59,559 nt of DNA from contig NW_019091460.1 of assembly GCF_001949145.1 (NCBI RefSeq), positions 604,952 to 664,510 of the forward strand, read 5' to 3'. A program made the translations under genes and the position numbers. Each line of letters starts with the position of its first letter. Position 1 is the first letter of the stretch. The stretch is from Acanthaster planci (Eukaryota > Echinodermata > Asteroidea > Valvatida > Acanthasteridae). The notes under the pieces are model-generated. The model worked only from the letters and a program-made list of their open reading frames with translations. It had not been told where the DNA came from and searched no databases. This document shows positions 13,090-24,442 of the stretch, one piece after another.

Positions 13090-13893
13090 NNNNNNNNNNN
13101 NNNNNNNNNNNNNNNNNNNNNNNNNNNNNNNNNNNNNNNNNNNNNNNNNNNNNNNNNNNNNNNNNNNNNNNNNNNNNNNNNNNNNNNNNNNNNNNNNNNN
13201 NNNNNNNNNNNNNNNNNNNNNNNNNNNNNNNNNNNNNNNNNNNNNNNNNNNNNNNNNNNNNNNNNNNNNNNNNNNNNNNNNNNNNNNNNNNNNNNNNNNN
13301 NNNNNNNNNNNNNNNNNNNNNNNNNNNNNNNNNNNNNNNNNNNNNNNNNNNNNNNNNNNNNNNNNNNNNNNNNNNNNNNNNNNNNNNNNNNNNNNNNNNN
13401 NNNNNNNNNNNNNNNNNNNNNNNNNNNNNNNNNNNNNNNNNNNNNNNNNNNNNNNNNNNNNNNNNNNNNNNNNNNNNNNNNNNNNNNNNNNNNNNNNNNN
13501 NNNNNNNNNNNNNNNNNNNNNNNNNNNNNNNNNNNNNNNNNNNNNNNNNNNNNNNNNNNNNNNNNNNNNNNNNNNNNNNNNNNNNNNNNNNNNNNNNNNN
13601 NNNNNNNNNNNNNNNNNNNNNNNNNNNNNNNNNNNNNNNNNNNNNNNNNNNNNNNNNNNNNNNNNNNNNNNNNNNNNNNNNNNNNNNNNNNNNNNNNNNN
13701 NNNNNNNNNNNNNNNNNNNNNNNNNNNNNNNNNNNNNNNNNNNNNNNNNNNNNNNNNNNNNNNNNNNNNNNNNNNNNNNNNNNNNNNNNNNNNNNNNNNN
13801 NNNNNNNNNNNNNNNNNNNNNNNNNNNNNNNNNNNNNNNNNNNNNNNNNNNNNNNNNNNNNNNNNNNNNNNNNNNNNNNNNNNNNNNNNNNNN
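13090..13893. other. Assembly gap (804 N)
   Basis: Run of unresolved bases. Its odd length suggests an estimated scaffold gap and not a fixed-size placeholder. Any reading frame drawn across it is meaningless. Confidence 0.99.
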
Positions 13894-15270
13894 CTGGGTA
13901 TACACAAGGTATAGCAACAGTGATTTTAGTATGGAGAGTTCAAATTGTTATGTCCACGTGAGATTAAAGAATTCGGTGTACCAGATTCTGGTCAAATTTA
14001 ACTCTCAAAAGGCTTATTCCTTGCGCGGTTGGTTACATAATGTTTCTTCACCAATACTTAACATAAACGCCAAGTGGGCTATTCGTGTCCATACTGGATG
14101 GCGCTCCATTCCGCTTTGTATACATGTATTCTGTTAGATACGAATGGTGCAATGCTGACAACCCAAGCCACGAGATTCTTCTGGTCATCACATCGCTGTC
14201 TACCTCCATTGACAGCAATGTTTAGTCAGCCATCACTAGCAGCAGAATACTAATGGCAGTCCTCCTGACTTTAATAGTGAATGAAACAAGGACCGCGGTG
14301 TCGTCTCTCAGAGAAAGCTTTTTGGCCTGATCGACCCCATCATGGCCTGGTTAAACCTTAACATAACCAGACGGGCTCATGTAGTTAAGACACCAAGCAA
14401 CACCAGAAGCTGATTACACTGTCTGATCTCTCCTCTCGGGACTGGGCCAGGGCGAAAAATTATAGACGACTGGGTGGACGACTCTGACGATGAGAAACAA
14501 CTCAGGAAAGTAGAAAAATGGCGACCACTAAGCAGGCAGAAGTCATAAAAAATCCATGGCAAAGGCTCGTAGTCCTGCACGTCTTGCTTTCGTCCGTCCC
14601 TATACTTTGTCATCCTTCCATCCACTTTAGCCCCTACACCTACCAACAAAAGTTTCGCATCTGCTTCCATGTCAGAACCGACTCAGAGTCTGGGAAACAT
14701 CCAAACAAGACCAATCGTTTCCGTCCCAACCGGCGTAAATGTAAGTTTAAAACCTGAAGTACAACTCGTATTTATTTTGTATAAGACGTCATTTGGACGT
14801 CATTGGATGTAAGATACCGTTACCTCTCCTGCTGTCGAATTGCCGAATAACAAGTCCAAGTTTGGAACATAGTCAGCGGCTTTTTAAACGCAAGATTGCT
14901 GGTCTTTGTGCTTATGTGCCTGCGCAGAGCTGTGAGTCGGAAATACCACGCGCCACTGAAGTGTAAATCGAACCAGCGTCAAGCCCCAATACAACGGACC
15001 CTTACCTTGGCTGAATGGGGTTCTCTTTGATGGAACAGATAACACTGAAGTTCAAGAATAGCCTTCTCTTGGACCTTGTACCTCACGTTACTCGACTTTC
15101 TTTATGAAGTCATCCAGTTCTATAGGCTATAGCATTTTCTCGACCCCATTTTTCGTCAAGGTAGGGGATGAGTGCTGTCCATTTTTCTCATCTCACGATC
15201 CGCGTACAGGGCGCCAGAGCAGGTATAATGGACCTGTAAATCAAACCATTTTTTACTTTTCCATTAATCG

Positions 15271-15322
15271 TTTCGTCGAGGCATCTCTTTATTCGTCATT
15301 AAAGTTTCACCGTTCTGTCACG
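15271..15322 (+). promoter_or_regulatory. Upstream/5' UTR block conserved between copies B and D
   Basis: TTTCGTCGAGGCATCTCTTT begins 52 bp before the copy B start codon. Copy D has the near-identical TTTCGTTGAGGTGTCTCTTC 50 bp before its start (19792). No such block precedes copies A, C, E or F. It probably represents a shared 5' UTR/proximal promoter carried along by duplication. A TATA box is not evident. Confidence 0.45.
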
Positions 15323-17226
15323 ATGCAAAGTCAGAGTGCCAACTACTTCACCTTGCCTAGCCTGCCATGGATGATCAATATTTTTGGCTGGCTTTACTGT
15401 GGCCTTTACGTAAGTCCTCTTTCCATCTTCTCAATGAGACATTTGATTAAAGTTGTCAATTGCCAATTTTTAAGGGACTTGTGACAAAAACGTTGATTGT
15501 CTAAATGCTAAAAAAGAAATTTTACCATCTGCCATAAATTCATAATTGGTTGACTTTTCAATGCTGTTATTAACTTGACTTGTGAATGACAATTACAAAA
15601 TGTAAATTCAGGGTTGTTTCAATCAAGAGAAGTTCCGCTTAGATAATATCTGACTGTGCAACCGCACTGTTGAATTTTCAGTCGTTTTTTGATAATTCCT
15701 TTATCCCCATATCTACGTCCATAGAGTACAGTCTTCATCCCTCATCTGGTGCCTTACCACTTGTTTGGTCCAGCTGGAACAGGAATTAGACTGGTCTACA
15801 CCTATTGTCCCTTCTTTGGGAAAGTTTTGTGAGTACATTTTCTTTTGCCAAACCATCTTGAATTATGGTTTAAGGATCGATTTTGGGCAGCAACAATTTG
15901 GAAGTTATTAATTTTTCCCCAGGTTCCATAACCGAGATTGCATTTCAGGTAGATCTTATTTAGAATCCCAGTCTGCAAGGGCACCGTTGGCCATGCATGA
16001 TGATTTCTTTTATATCTTGAATCCATCTTGTGTCCAGGACAGCCATTTTGTTGCTTGCCTGAAGAGCCACGACAGGTTACATGGTCGTTAATTTATCAAC
16101 CTTGCTTTCTGTAGGTTTGTCGCTGCACATCTTGTACATCTGGGTGAAGCAGTGTATGCCTGGCAACTGTGCAGGTAAATTCAAATCCAACAGGCTTGTT
16201 AAAATCACATCAACTTAACACTCCGAGCGCAAGCTTCCTCCTTACTTTATGCAGACGACATAAAGGATGATGCTGAGGTGAAGCCTACATACAAAAAACA
16301 TACAAAAACAGATTAATATTATGACGGATCTGTGCCATAGTTATGTGCACTTACCTATTCTCGTATTTGGTCTGTACGCGAACGTCACGTGTGGTCCTAT
16401 CGAGACCAATGAGTATCGTTGTTAAAACTTAACGCACCATTTCGATCTTGATCACGCATTGAGCGCATGGTAATTAGTCCTTGGAATAACTGCTTGTAGT
16501 TTGCTCGTAGGTCTATACTTGAGCATATCCGGCGATTAGGTATGGAAAAGAACCTCCTCTCGCGGACCTCCTTATTTGGACCAATCAGCAGCCTCGTATT
16601 ATGGGCCCTCGTAGCTGCATTCTTCATCGAGTAACAAGCAGTGGAGTAAATTTGTGTCTGAAATGGAGGGGGGGGATGACTCGCCCGGCCATGGTGCTAA
16701 CATCATATGACACTAGGGGGCGATGTTCATGATAAAGATGCATATCTATAATATGTCACATTCCTGTAGAATCTTACATGAGAAGATGGGGGATGATTTA
16801 ATAGCTCATCTCCCTCTTTAAAAAGTGGGACATACATACCCCACCCCCCTTGGATTTAAGCAATGGTATACGGGTGATCTTTAGACTACTTTTAAAGTCG
16901 CGTGAATTTAGAAAGGTTCTTGCCATTGTATCAAGTTATAGCCTCCTGTCAAGGGGTCCCAAGAAAGCTTGAACAGGAGCAAGAAATTAAGACGGTCCTC
17001 CTGGCTATATAAACGCTTTTGTTCCGCCTGAATTTGCCGTGCTTGTTCGATTTCTTAACTTTAGGAATAATGGCTTCCTGTTTTCCCTTCGTCTCTATAC
17101 TTCAGGAAGAAGGGTATCAATGGACGCGCTCAAGTCAAATGGTTTGCGTCTACCGCCGTCTTTGGAGGACCCTCTTTGTACGAACTAGTCGTCTTCAAAC
17201 AGAAATCTGGCGAACATCTGGACTAA
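15323..17226 (+). CDS. TMEM254: TMEM254-like membrane protein, copy B
   Basis: Exons 15323-15409, 15725-15828, 16115-16174 and 17106-17226, phases 0/2/2, 123 aa. N-terminus has NYFTLPSLPW followed by a hydrophobic stretch. Exon 2 has VFIPHLVPYHLFGPAGT. Exon 3 has AAHLVHLGEAVYAWQLC, the canonical HLGEAxY motif. Exon 4 begins KKGINGRAQVKWF, close to the vertebrate KGI-x(n)-W-F region, then FGGPSLYEL and a polar C-terminus. Hydrophobic segments in each exon suggest a multi-pass membrane protein; the role is unknown. About two thirds identical by hand alignment to copy D, with similar intron sequence too. AATAAA occurs 102 bp after the stop. Confidence 0.88.
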
Positions 17227-18108
17227 TAGTATTCATATATTTATACCTTAAAACCCCCGAATTTTCCAAATTACAGTTTTAGGCTTCCACTCCTATTGTA
17301 CAGCAAAATCTGCTCCTCTATTGTAGTAATAAAAGAAGGTATGTAAAGACGTATCTCCAAGAAAAATTGTTGGTGGCTTATTCACAGCTCATGAATTAAA
17401 CATTATCTGTCACCACAGGGTTGCAATTTTCCTTTGATCATTATGAAGGTGTGCAATTATTGTTACTCTTGAAGAACCTTAGGGAAATTGCGGTGATAAA
17501 ATGTGAGAAGTGCATCCATTTTTTGGTCAAAGAAAAGCTAGATTGTCTTGTCATTAGTTATTATATGTATTGTTTTATAGCTTTGTATACATCAGCTTTA
17601 TTGAATGTATTCGGAATCAAACTGCGTCGATTTTGTTCTGATGAAACTAAAACCAAGTTTTATTAAAGAAAAGAGGAAATGGTAAATGACTGAGGTCATC
17701 ACGTTTCTAAACTTGCTTTAGTGTCTTTGTTTGACCACTTGGTCTTTTCAGAATTATGTTCATAGAGTATGCTACTAGTGGAAGGAGGTACGTACGTACG
17801 TGTACATGTCTGCTGTTTTCAGTCTGACCTTTGACATCAAATACAGCAAAGTTCAAGAACTTGGGGGCCAGAATGTCGAACTTTGCTCCTCTCAAAATAA
17901 GTTTATATTTAACTTGTCGAGTATTTTAAACGCTCTCCATATTTACTCAGTATCGGTAACAATTAATAGCCTGAATCACAAGGCTTCGAATTTCTTTTTC
18001 CTCTTTAGTAACAACCTAAGCCCGATGTTTTGATTTCGTGAGTTGCGTGCACATTTGCCTTGGGATTGCTATAACTTTTGAAGTTTTGTCAGCAACCTTT
18101 TGTCCACT
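17227..18108. other. Spacer between copies B and C
   Basis: 0.9 kb containing the presumed 3' UTR of copy B and the upstream region of copy C. A short tandem ACGT run (GTACGTACGTACGT) lies near 17789. No gene seen. Confidence 0.5.
17328..17333 (+). other. Candidate polyadenylation signal for copy B
   Basis: AATAAA about 100 bp after the copy B stop codon. Position and sequence are typical; cleavage not shown. Confidence 0.5.
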
Positions 18109-19236
18109 ATGCCAGGCCAGACCCGTGCGAGTACCAGCTACTTCACCTTACCTAGCCTGCCTTGGATGTTGAATATCTTGGGATGGTTTTACGCTCTCGT
18201 CGGAGTAAGTCTCCACCTTCAGATTTTCACGAATCATAATCAATGCTAACTGAAATAGTTTGTGTATAGAGGCAGTTACATAATCATACAATTCAAGCTT
18301 CAATTTGATTCGAAGCTTCTACTGTAATTAACATTGTTGGGCCCCACAGCAGCGTAGTTCGTTGTCGACCACTCTGGAAATAACTTCAGTGCAAGGTTGC
18401 ATCGCTAACCAGGGCCCACACTTTGTAGGCCCCTGTGGTAGAAAGGACCGGGACCTGATGAGTACAGATCATGAGAAACTTTGGACGTGTTCAAGATGGA
18501 TAATGTATCTGTAAACATCAATGATTTTGTAAGAAGTCTTTCAAGATAAATATTATACATTATGTTACGTGATATACCTCTTTTCTCTTTCACAGGGCAC
18601 AGCATTTATTCCCCACTTAGTACCATTCGAATACTTCGGACCAGGTGGGACGTGTATGAGGCTGATGCACACTTACTTCCCGAACTTTGCCATCTCTGTG
18701 TAAGATAGAGCGCGTCTTTTTCAGTTTAAATGAAGAAAAGGATTAGCCTCGGCTCAAGTCGCATTACAAGGCCTACTTTTTAATACAGTCCCACCGTGTA
18801 CACAGAGGCAGTGTAAAGACAATTAGGTATACTCAAGTTGGAATTGATAGCTTTGTAACTCTATGCATCGAAAAAATGAAAACAAGTTTTCAGAGTCGGT
18901 CAAGGTTATGATTTGACTTTATTTGAAGTTGTTAATTCATATTTTGTTTAAGGTTTGTGCCTGGGACTTTCGCGCACTTTCTTGAAGCACTGTACAGCTG
19001 GCGTCTGTGTGGGTAAGTTGTAGCACTCGAACATTCTAGTTAGAAAGAATTTTGTATTTTTTACTGGGGAGTATTTACCGCTTTCATTCATTTATTTATT
19101 TTTTTTTTACTTCAGATCGATTGGCATCAAAGGCGGAGCCAAGATTAAATGGTTCCTGTCGACCACCATATTTGGAGGAGCATCTTTGTATGAGCTGGTC
19201 ACATTCCAGTCTCAACCAGACGTGCACGCGGATTGA
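18109..19236 (+). CDS. TMEM254: TMEM254-like membrane protein, copy C
   Basis: Exons 18109-18204, 18596-18699, 18953-19012 and 19116-19236, phases 0/2/2, 126 aa. This is the most compact copy (1.1 kb). It carries SYFTLPSLPWML, then FIPHLVPFEYFGPGGT, then TFAHFLEALYSWRLCG in which the motif glycine is replaced by Leu, then KIKWFLSTTIFGGASLYEL. Exon 3 ends in a GG split codon (Gly), where copies A, B, D and E have a split Arg/Ser codon; copy F shares the Gly. All junctions are GT-AG. It sits between the B and D pair, so the B/D duplication either jumped over C or included an ancestor of C. Confidence 0.88.
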
Positions 19237-19841
19237 TATGGGAGTCACTGGAGACAGTCGTAGCCGCACGAAAACAAAATAGTTCCTGCAGTTTCATCTT
19301 TAAAAATTGTGATCTCTAAGAGATGAAAATTTTGACGAATCCTAAGGGGCCAACGAGTGCTGTCCTCTTAGAAAAAAGGAGAGATTTAAACAGATTTGAG
19401 CCGACGTTTGCAGATCAATGAATTCACTTTGTAGAAAATGTGAGCTCGATAACAGGTCAAGTGATATTCATGGTTGAAATTGCTAATGCGTGTATTTGAA
19501 ACAGCCTATATGATCAACGGGAGTTGTTCGCATTATTGCCAACAGTACAACATACTGTGCACCCATGTAGAATTGCATTAACGTTTGATACTACTTTTTA
19601 TCTTTGTTAACTGTGACTCTTTCTCTCACACGGTTCAGATAAGGTTAAAAAAATTAACTTGACCTTTGTTCTCTGTGTTTGGTTCTATTCAGTCGGTATA
19701 GTCATAGCCGTTGCTCTAGTCAACTCTTACCCAGCCTGAAATAAGTCTAGCTTGATAACCGTTGCTATGGTTCGTACGCTTTTTGAAACTATTTCGTTGA
19801 GGTGTCTCTTCATTCAGTCGTTTCTTCATTTTCCCGCCAAG
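19237..19841. other. Spacer between copies C and D
   Basis: 0.6 kb. It contains the 3' UTR of copy C and the upstream block of copy D at 19792-19841 that matches copy B. No gene seen. Confidence 0.5.
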
Positions 19842-22800
19842 ATGCAAAATTGGAACGCTAATTATTTCACTCTGCCTAGCCTGCCATGGATAATCAACAT
19901 CATTGCTTGGTTTTATATCGGCGTTACGTAAGTTACCTTCTTTTTTGTCAGTTTTGTGGGATTTGTATTACTGAGAATTTGATCAAACCGAGGTGAATTT
20001 TCGGGAGGGGGCGCTATGAAACCACATGGCACTAACTAATGTTTTGATTGAACTTTCAATTTCAAGTATTTTGCTTTCTAGAAGAAATTTAAAATGTTCA
20101 CAGCATCCTTGATATGGATGTTGCAAGGCTGTTTTATTGAAGACCTCACCCACAGATTCTGTATCTTGATTGGCCGAAAGTGTGTCATGTGACGCTTGCT
20201 AAGTTTACTATTTTATACCACCGCTTCATAAAGACTTATACCATGCAGCCTCATTCTGAAAAAGAACTGTATCCATGGCAACGAAAGCATAGGTGTGTAT
20301 TTCGGCTCATAGCGAACAACTTTGGTTAATGAATGTATTCAAACGTTGCTGTTCCGCTTGGAATTCTTGAATTAAATTTGATGAATGTAAATTCTAGTTT
20401 GGTGTTTCATTATTGATTTTAGCTTAAATTTTGCAGAATCTGTGGGGAGGTGTTATAAAACAAATATTGGCTGCCTTATCTCGAGGTTCAGTAAACCTAG
20501 CCTCCTGTGGTGATCCATGGAGCATTCTATTTTCCCTCAACTGCCTCGGGAAAGTAGAATGCTCCATGGATCACCTCGGGAGGCTAGTTTTACTATCAAC
20601 CAGTCGAAGCATTTGTAAAATAGAGTGTATGCTTTTTATTAGGAACGCCTTGTAGATTGTCGTTACTGATCTATCAAACATCAGTGGGTATCCAGGTTTA
20701 GTTGGGGGGGACAGATTTTTTTCCTGAAGACGACGTCGATTTTTAATCGTAAATACTCCTTACTGCCCACCGTAAGGTGGCAGTACCACTTCAAAAGTGT
20801 TAACGCTTTAATATGAAAAGTAACATTTGGGATGGGCGGAGGGAACGCTACTTGCACCCCTCCCCTGGTTCCCCGATGGATAAGTTACTGATCAACACCG
20901 CACGTCCTCATTCATAGAGCACAGTCTTCATCCCTCATCTGGTGCCTTACCACTTGTTTGCTCCAGCAGGAACCTGGATTAGACTAACCTACACCTATTG
21001 CCCCTTCTTCGGGAAATTTGCGTGAGTAAAAAATTTGGATACTGCTGTTTAGGTTTTTGGTTTAAAAAAATTATGTTGTGCGATGAAAATTTGGAAGTCT
21101 TTCTCTCTCAGTGGAACCAGCTTATCTTGACATGTATTTCAGGTACTTGATTGGATCCATACAAGCCATTTTAGACACCACTAATTATCCATTAATTTTG
21201 AACACATGAAATTGTGTGGCCATCTTGTATCCATTGGTCGCTTATCACGGTATAAATACTACTGCTTTTATTTGATCATCTAATTTTCTGCAGCTTGGTT
21301 GGTGGCACACTTGCACATCTGGGGGAAGCAATTTACGGATGGCATTTGTGCAGGTAATTTACAATTCAACTGACACGTGAAGGCATGCAAACGACTTATT
21401 ATCATTAAGAATGGACTAACCTATGGAGGATAAAAATGGCCATCTGCTTTTCTGCTATCAGAATAGTAGAAAGGCAGATTTTATGTCTTTGTAACATGCA
21501 TTTTTTGACTTGTCTACTTTTCTGATACGTCAAAAGCAGAACGACCATTTTATTGTTATGCATTTTTCCACTTTTCTGCTTTTCTGCTACTACAAAAGAA
21601 GTTTTACTTTTCCTCCTTTTGATGGTGGCTGAAAAGTGGCCATCTGCTTTTTACCTGTCAAACAAGCAGGAAAGTGGATTTAACGTTTTGACGACAACCG
21701 TGAATTCAACTTTTCTACTTTTGGGATACCGGAAAAGCAGATTTTACATAGGTGGCCGAAAAGTGGCCATCTGCTTTTCTGTCCTCAATGGGCAGTGAAT
21801 GGGGTCATGAACCTGTAGGTTACGACCATTTCCATTCTGGGGGAGTGAAGATGTAGAAAGCAATACTTACCCATGCTTTCTGCGGACCAATCCCATATGG
21901 CAGTATCAGTGTCCCTGTGAGGCAGAAATACAGCATCTCAAAGGAAATACAGTTTTACAACAATCATCCAATAGACACACAAGCTTGCTTAGGCCAAGGA
22001 AAACGTGAATATTTCATCATAAATGATGGACTGTAAATGGGTGGACTGTAATCATTGGTTTATACATCTTCAATCCCTATGAAAGGAAATGGTCATAACG
22101 TGAGGTTCACGACCCATTCATGGCCTTTGGAAGGCAGAAAAGCAGATGGCCACTTGTCGGCTGCCTGTGTAAAATTGCTCCTCCGGTATGAAAAAAGCAA
22201 AAAAGTACAATTCACGGTTATTGTCAAAATGTTTGATCCTCATTTCTGCCTGCTCGAAAGGAGAAAAGCAGAACTTCTCGGCTGCCTATGTAAAATTGCT
22301 CCTCCGGTACGGTATTGAAAAACAACAAAAAAGTAGAATTCACGGTTGTTGTCAAAATATTTGATCCTCATTTCTGCTTGCTCGAAAGGAGAAAAGCAGA
22401 TGGCCACTTTTCAGCCGCCAGCGAATGAAGAAAAAGTAAAATCTGCTTTTCTTGAAGCAGAAAGGAAGAAAAATAGAAAAATGCATCGCCAAACAATGAT
22501 CGTTCTGCTTTTTGAGGCGGCAGAAAAGTGGAAAAATCGAAATTGCATGTTACCAGAACATAAAATCTGCGTTTTTTCCCATTCTGAAAGCAGCAAAGCA
22601 GATTGCCACTTTTCGTCCTCCATGCTAACCACCTGGCATTTTGAACAGAGCTCTACCTCTGTCTTGCACAGCTCAGCTCATGGATCGGCTCGATGTGGCT
22701 TATTTGATGGAACCCTATTATTTTAGCCTGGTCGGCACAGTTCGTTTCATCAGTCTTTCAACTATAACAGTGACAACTGTAATCTTTTCTTCTTTATATT

Positions 22801-22931
22801 TCTGATGCAGGAAGAAGGGTATAGTGGGACGCGCTCAAGTCAAATGGTTCGTGTCTATCGCCATCCTCGGAGGACCGTCTTTGTGCGAACTGATCATCTT
22901 TAAACCGCATCTCGACATGGACGCGAACTAA
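19842..22931 (+). CDS. TMEM254: TMEM254-like membrane protein, copy D (splice-shifted)
   Basis: Exons 19842-19927, 20918 or 20920-21021, 21294-21353 and 22811-22931; 122 aa if the second acceptor is used. Compared with copy B, exon 1 has lost one base just before the strong GTAAGT donor, so it ends in phase 2 where the family ends in phase 0. With the usual acceptor (exon from 20918) the frame breaks. The exon 2 boundary reads TAG-AG-CACAG, and splicing two bases later, after the second AG, restores the frame and gives GVT-TVFIPHLV. Downstream are PYHLFAPAGT, LAHLGEAIYGWHLC and GRAQVKWF. It could instead be a pseudogene or carry a sequencing error. Intron 1 holds a foldback and intron 3 a 1.2-kb inverted repeat. 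Confidence 0.78.
20493..20592. mobile_element. 100-bp near-perfect palindrome in intron 1 of copy D
   Basis: Arms run AAACCTAGCCTCCTGTGGTG at the left and the complement CTCGGGAGGCTAGTTT at the right, both containing GATCCATGGAGCATTCTA or its complement, with a centre of about ten bases. Small foldback element. Confidence 0.8.
21423..22624. mobile_element. 1.2-kb imperfect inverted repeat in intron 3 of copy D
   Basis: Outer ends: TATGGAGGATAAAAATGGCC (21423) against the complement of a 3' end reading GCCACTTTTCGTCCTCCATG (22624). Inner ends: GGTTACGACCATTTCCATTC (about 21818) against GAAAGGAAATGGTCATAACG (about 22081). The arms contain many variants of a short word pairing AAGTGGCCATCTGCTTTTC with its complement GAAAAGCAGATGGCCACTT. 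This is a long foldback built partly of subrepeats; no transposase frame is evident. Confidence 0.75.
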
Positions 22932-24442
22932 CTCGTTCGGAAAAAAATCCTGGATGCTCTAAAAACTTTCTAATGAAGGATTTTTGATTTTCAGTTCTAG
23001 TCCTCTTAACCTGTCGCTCTATTTCATGAAAGTAACGTAGGATGAGTTTTGCTTTGCCATATAATGGGGAAATGATAGATGCATGTGACTATAATAACAG
23101 GACCTTAACACCACCTCTTGCAAAGATCTTTTCTCTGTGCTTAAAAAGGTTTAATCAGTAGTGAAGTCGCACCCAGGGAAGATGTCAGTTTGAAAAGCGA
23201 GAATTTTTTTTAAAAGAAAAGACTGCGTTTCGTTTGTGCAGAGCACTTCATATGGATTCATGTTTCATAAGGAGAAAAAATACACCCGGGGATTTAATTT
23301 CTGCTTTGAGATCACAAGCAAGGTTAATGAACTTAGGTCATCGTGTCAGAGCAAGAAAAGAAAAACTCTGCAATTTCTCCGTGATAATTTGATTGCGAAC
23401 GAATGAAATCTGGTGAAATGATGTATTTCAAGCTTTTTGTAATTTGTCTCCCTTTTTCAGTGCTTCAGAATGCATTTTGCTTGTCTGTGAGTTGGAGAAA
23501 TGCCTTAAAATTCGTGTTTTTCTTCTTACCACGAAAAAAAGTGCGAGTGTGGCATGATTGGCCCACCCCTCTGGTCAAAAAGTGTGCGGGTGGGTGTGTG
23601 TGTGAAGGGGGGAGGAGATATGTCTTGGGATTTAGGCGCCTGCATTTTATTACTGATAACATTTACATATTCCATAATGGCTCTTTGATGATCATCTCTG
23701 GACAAGAGAGTTTTCTGTTGCAACAGAAAAAACTTTTTTCCAGATGAGACCACAGTGACCTTGCTCGTGTCAATGTCACAAGAAGGAATATGTTTCACAG
23801 CCTTTTTAATAAGTAAGCAGACCATTTAATAAAATTAGGATAGATGTTTAAAACAAAGCTGTTGGCTTTTTTTGTTGAAATGCTGGCAGCGTTTAGCTGA
23901 CAAGGCATGAAATGCAGCTTTGACAAAATAATGAGCGTACGAAAAATTTGACTGAAGAAATCTTTGAGGATTTAATGTTTGCATACCTTCAAACTGCGCG
24001 GAGATATAACAAATGTACAAAGAACTCCATACAATGGCTCCGTTTGTTAGATTATACCGAAACAAACCGGCTGTTGAAAGGTTATCAGAGGGAACTGGGA
24101 ACAATAGTCATATCTGCAATACGTGGTGACGGTTTAACCGAAGGCATATCGGCAATTGGTGGGAACGAACATGAGTACACAAAATGACCACATGATCTTG
24201 ATATACCGGATGTGATCGACGATACACCACCACATCACGGTGGCGGAACACCGCACTGGCTGATCACACCCGCAGCTGTAGACGAGTTGAACCAGACGGT
24301 TTCAGCAAAAATTCAACTACAAACAGAATTACATCCACAGAGCTAGTAAGATTGTTTTAAGATCACATTGAAATTAATCAATTCAACATTTGGCAGGTGT
24401 CTGTTTCTGATGCGGACAATCAATTCTTCTGTTTCAGACAAA
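22932..24442. other. Spacer between copies D and E
   Basis: 1.5 kb, no gene recognised. Open frames on both strands near 23.5-24.1 kb overlap each other and lack any family motif, so I treat them as chance. Confidence 0.5.

Larger units (their letters stand above)
10346..15322. other. Spacer between TMEM254-like copies A and B, includes assembly gap
   Basis: About 5 kb holding a 25-bp tandem duplication, two foldback elements and an 804-base N gap. I looked for the family's exon signatures (YFxLPSLPW, HLGEAxY, KWFxST) in the resolved part and found none. An unseen exon set inside the gap cannot be excluded. Confidence 0.5.

Noticed and set aside
12887-14137. Long open frame on the plus strand (and two on the minus strand) across 13.1-13.9 kb
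   Set aside because: They run through 804 N bases and are artefacts of the gap; the flanking residues show no family motif.
16397-16627. Minus-strand 76-codon frame in copy B intron 3, Arg-rich (KEVRERRFFSIPNRR)
   Set aside because: Vaguely like the end of a retrotransposon protein, but too short and without continuation in any frame.
23403-24187. Overlapping frames on both strands between copies D and E
   Set aside because: Mutually overlapping, no motif, ordinary A/T-rich composition.
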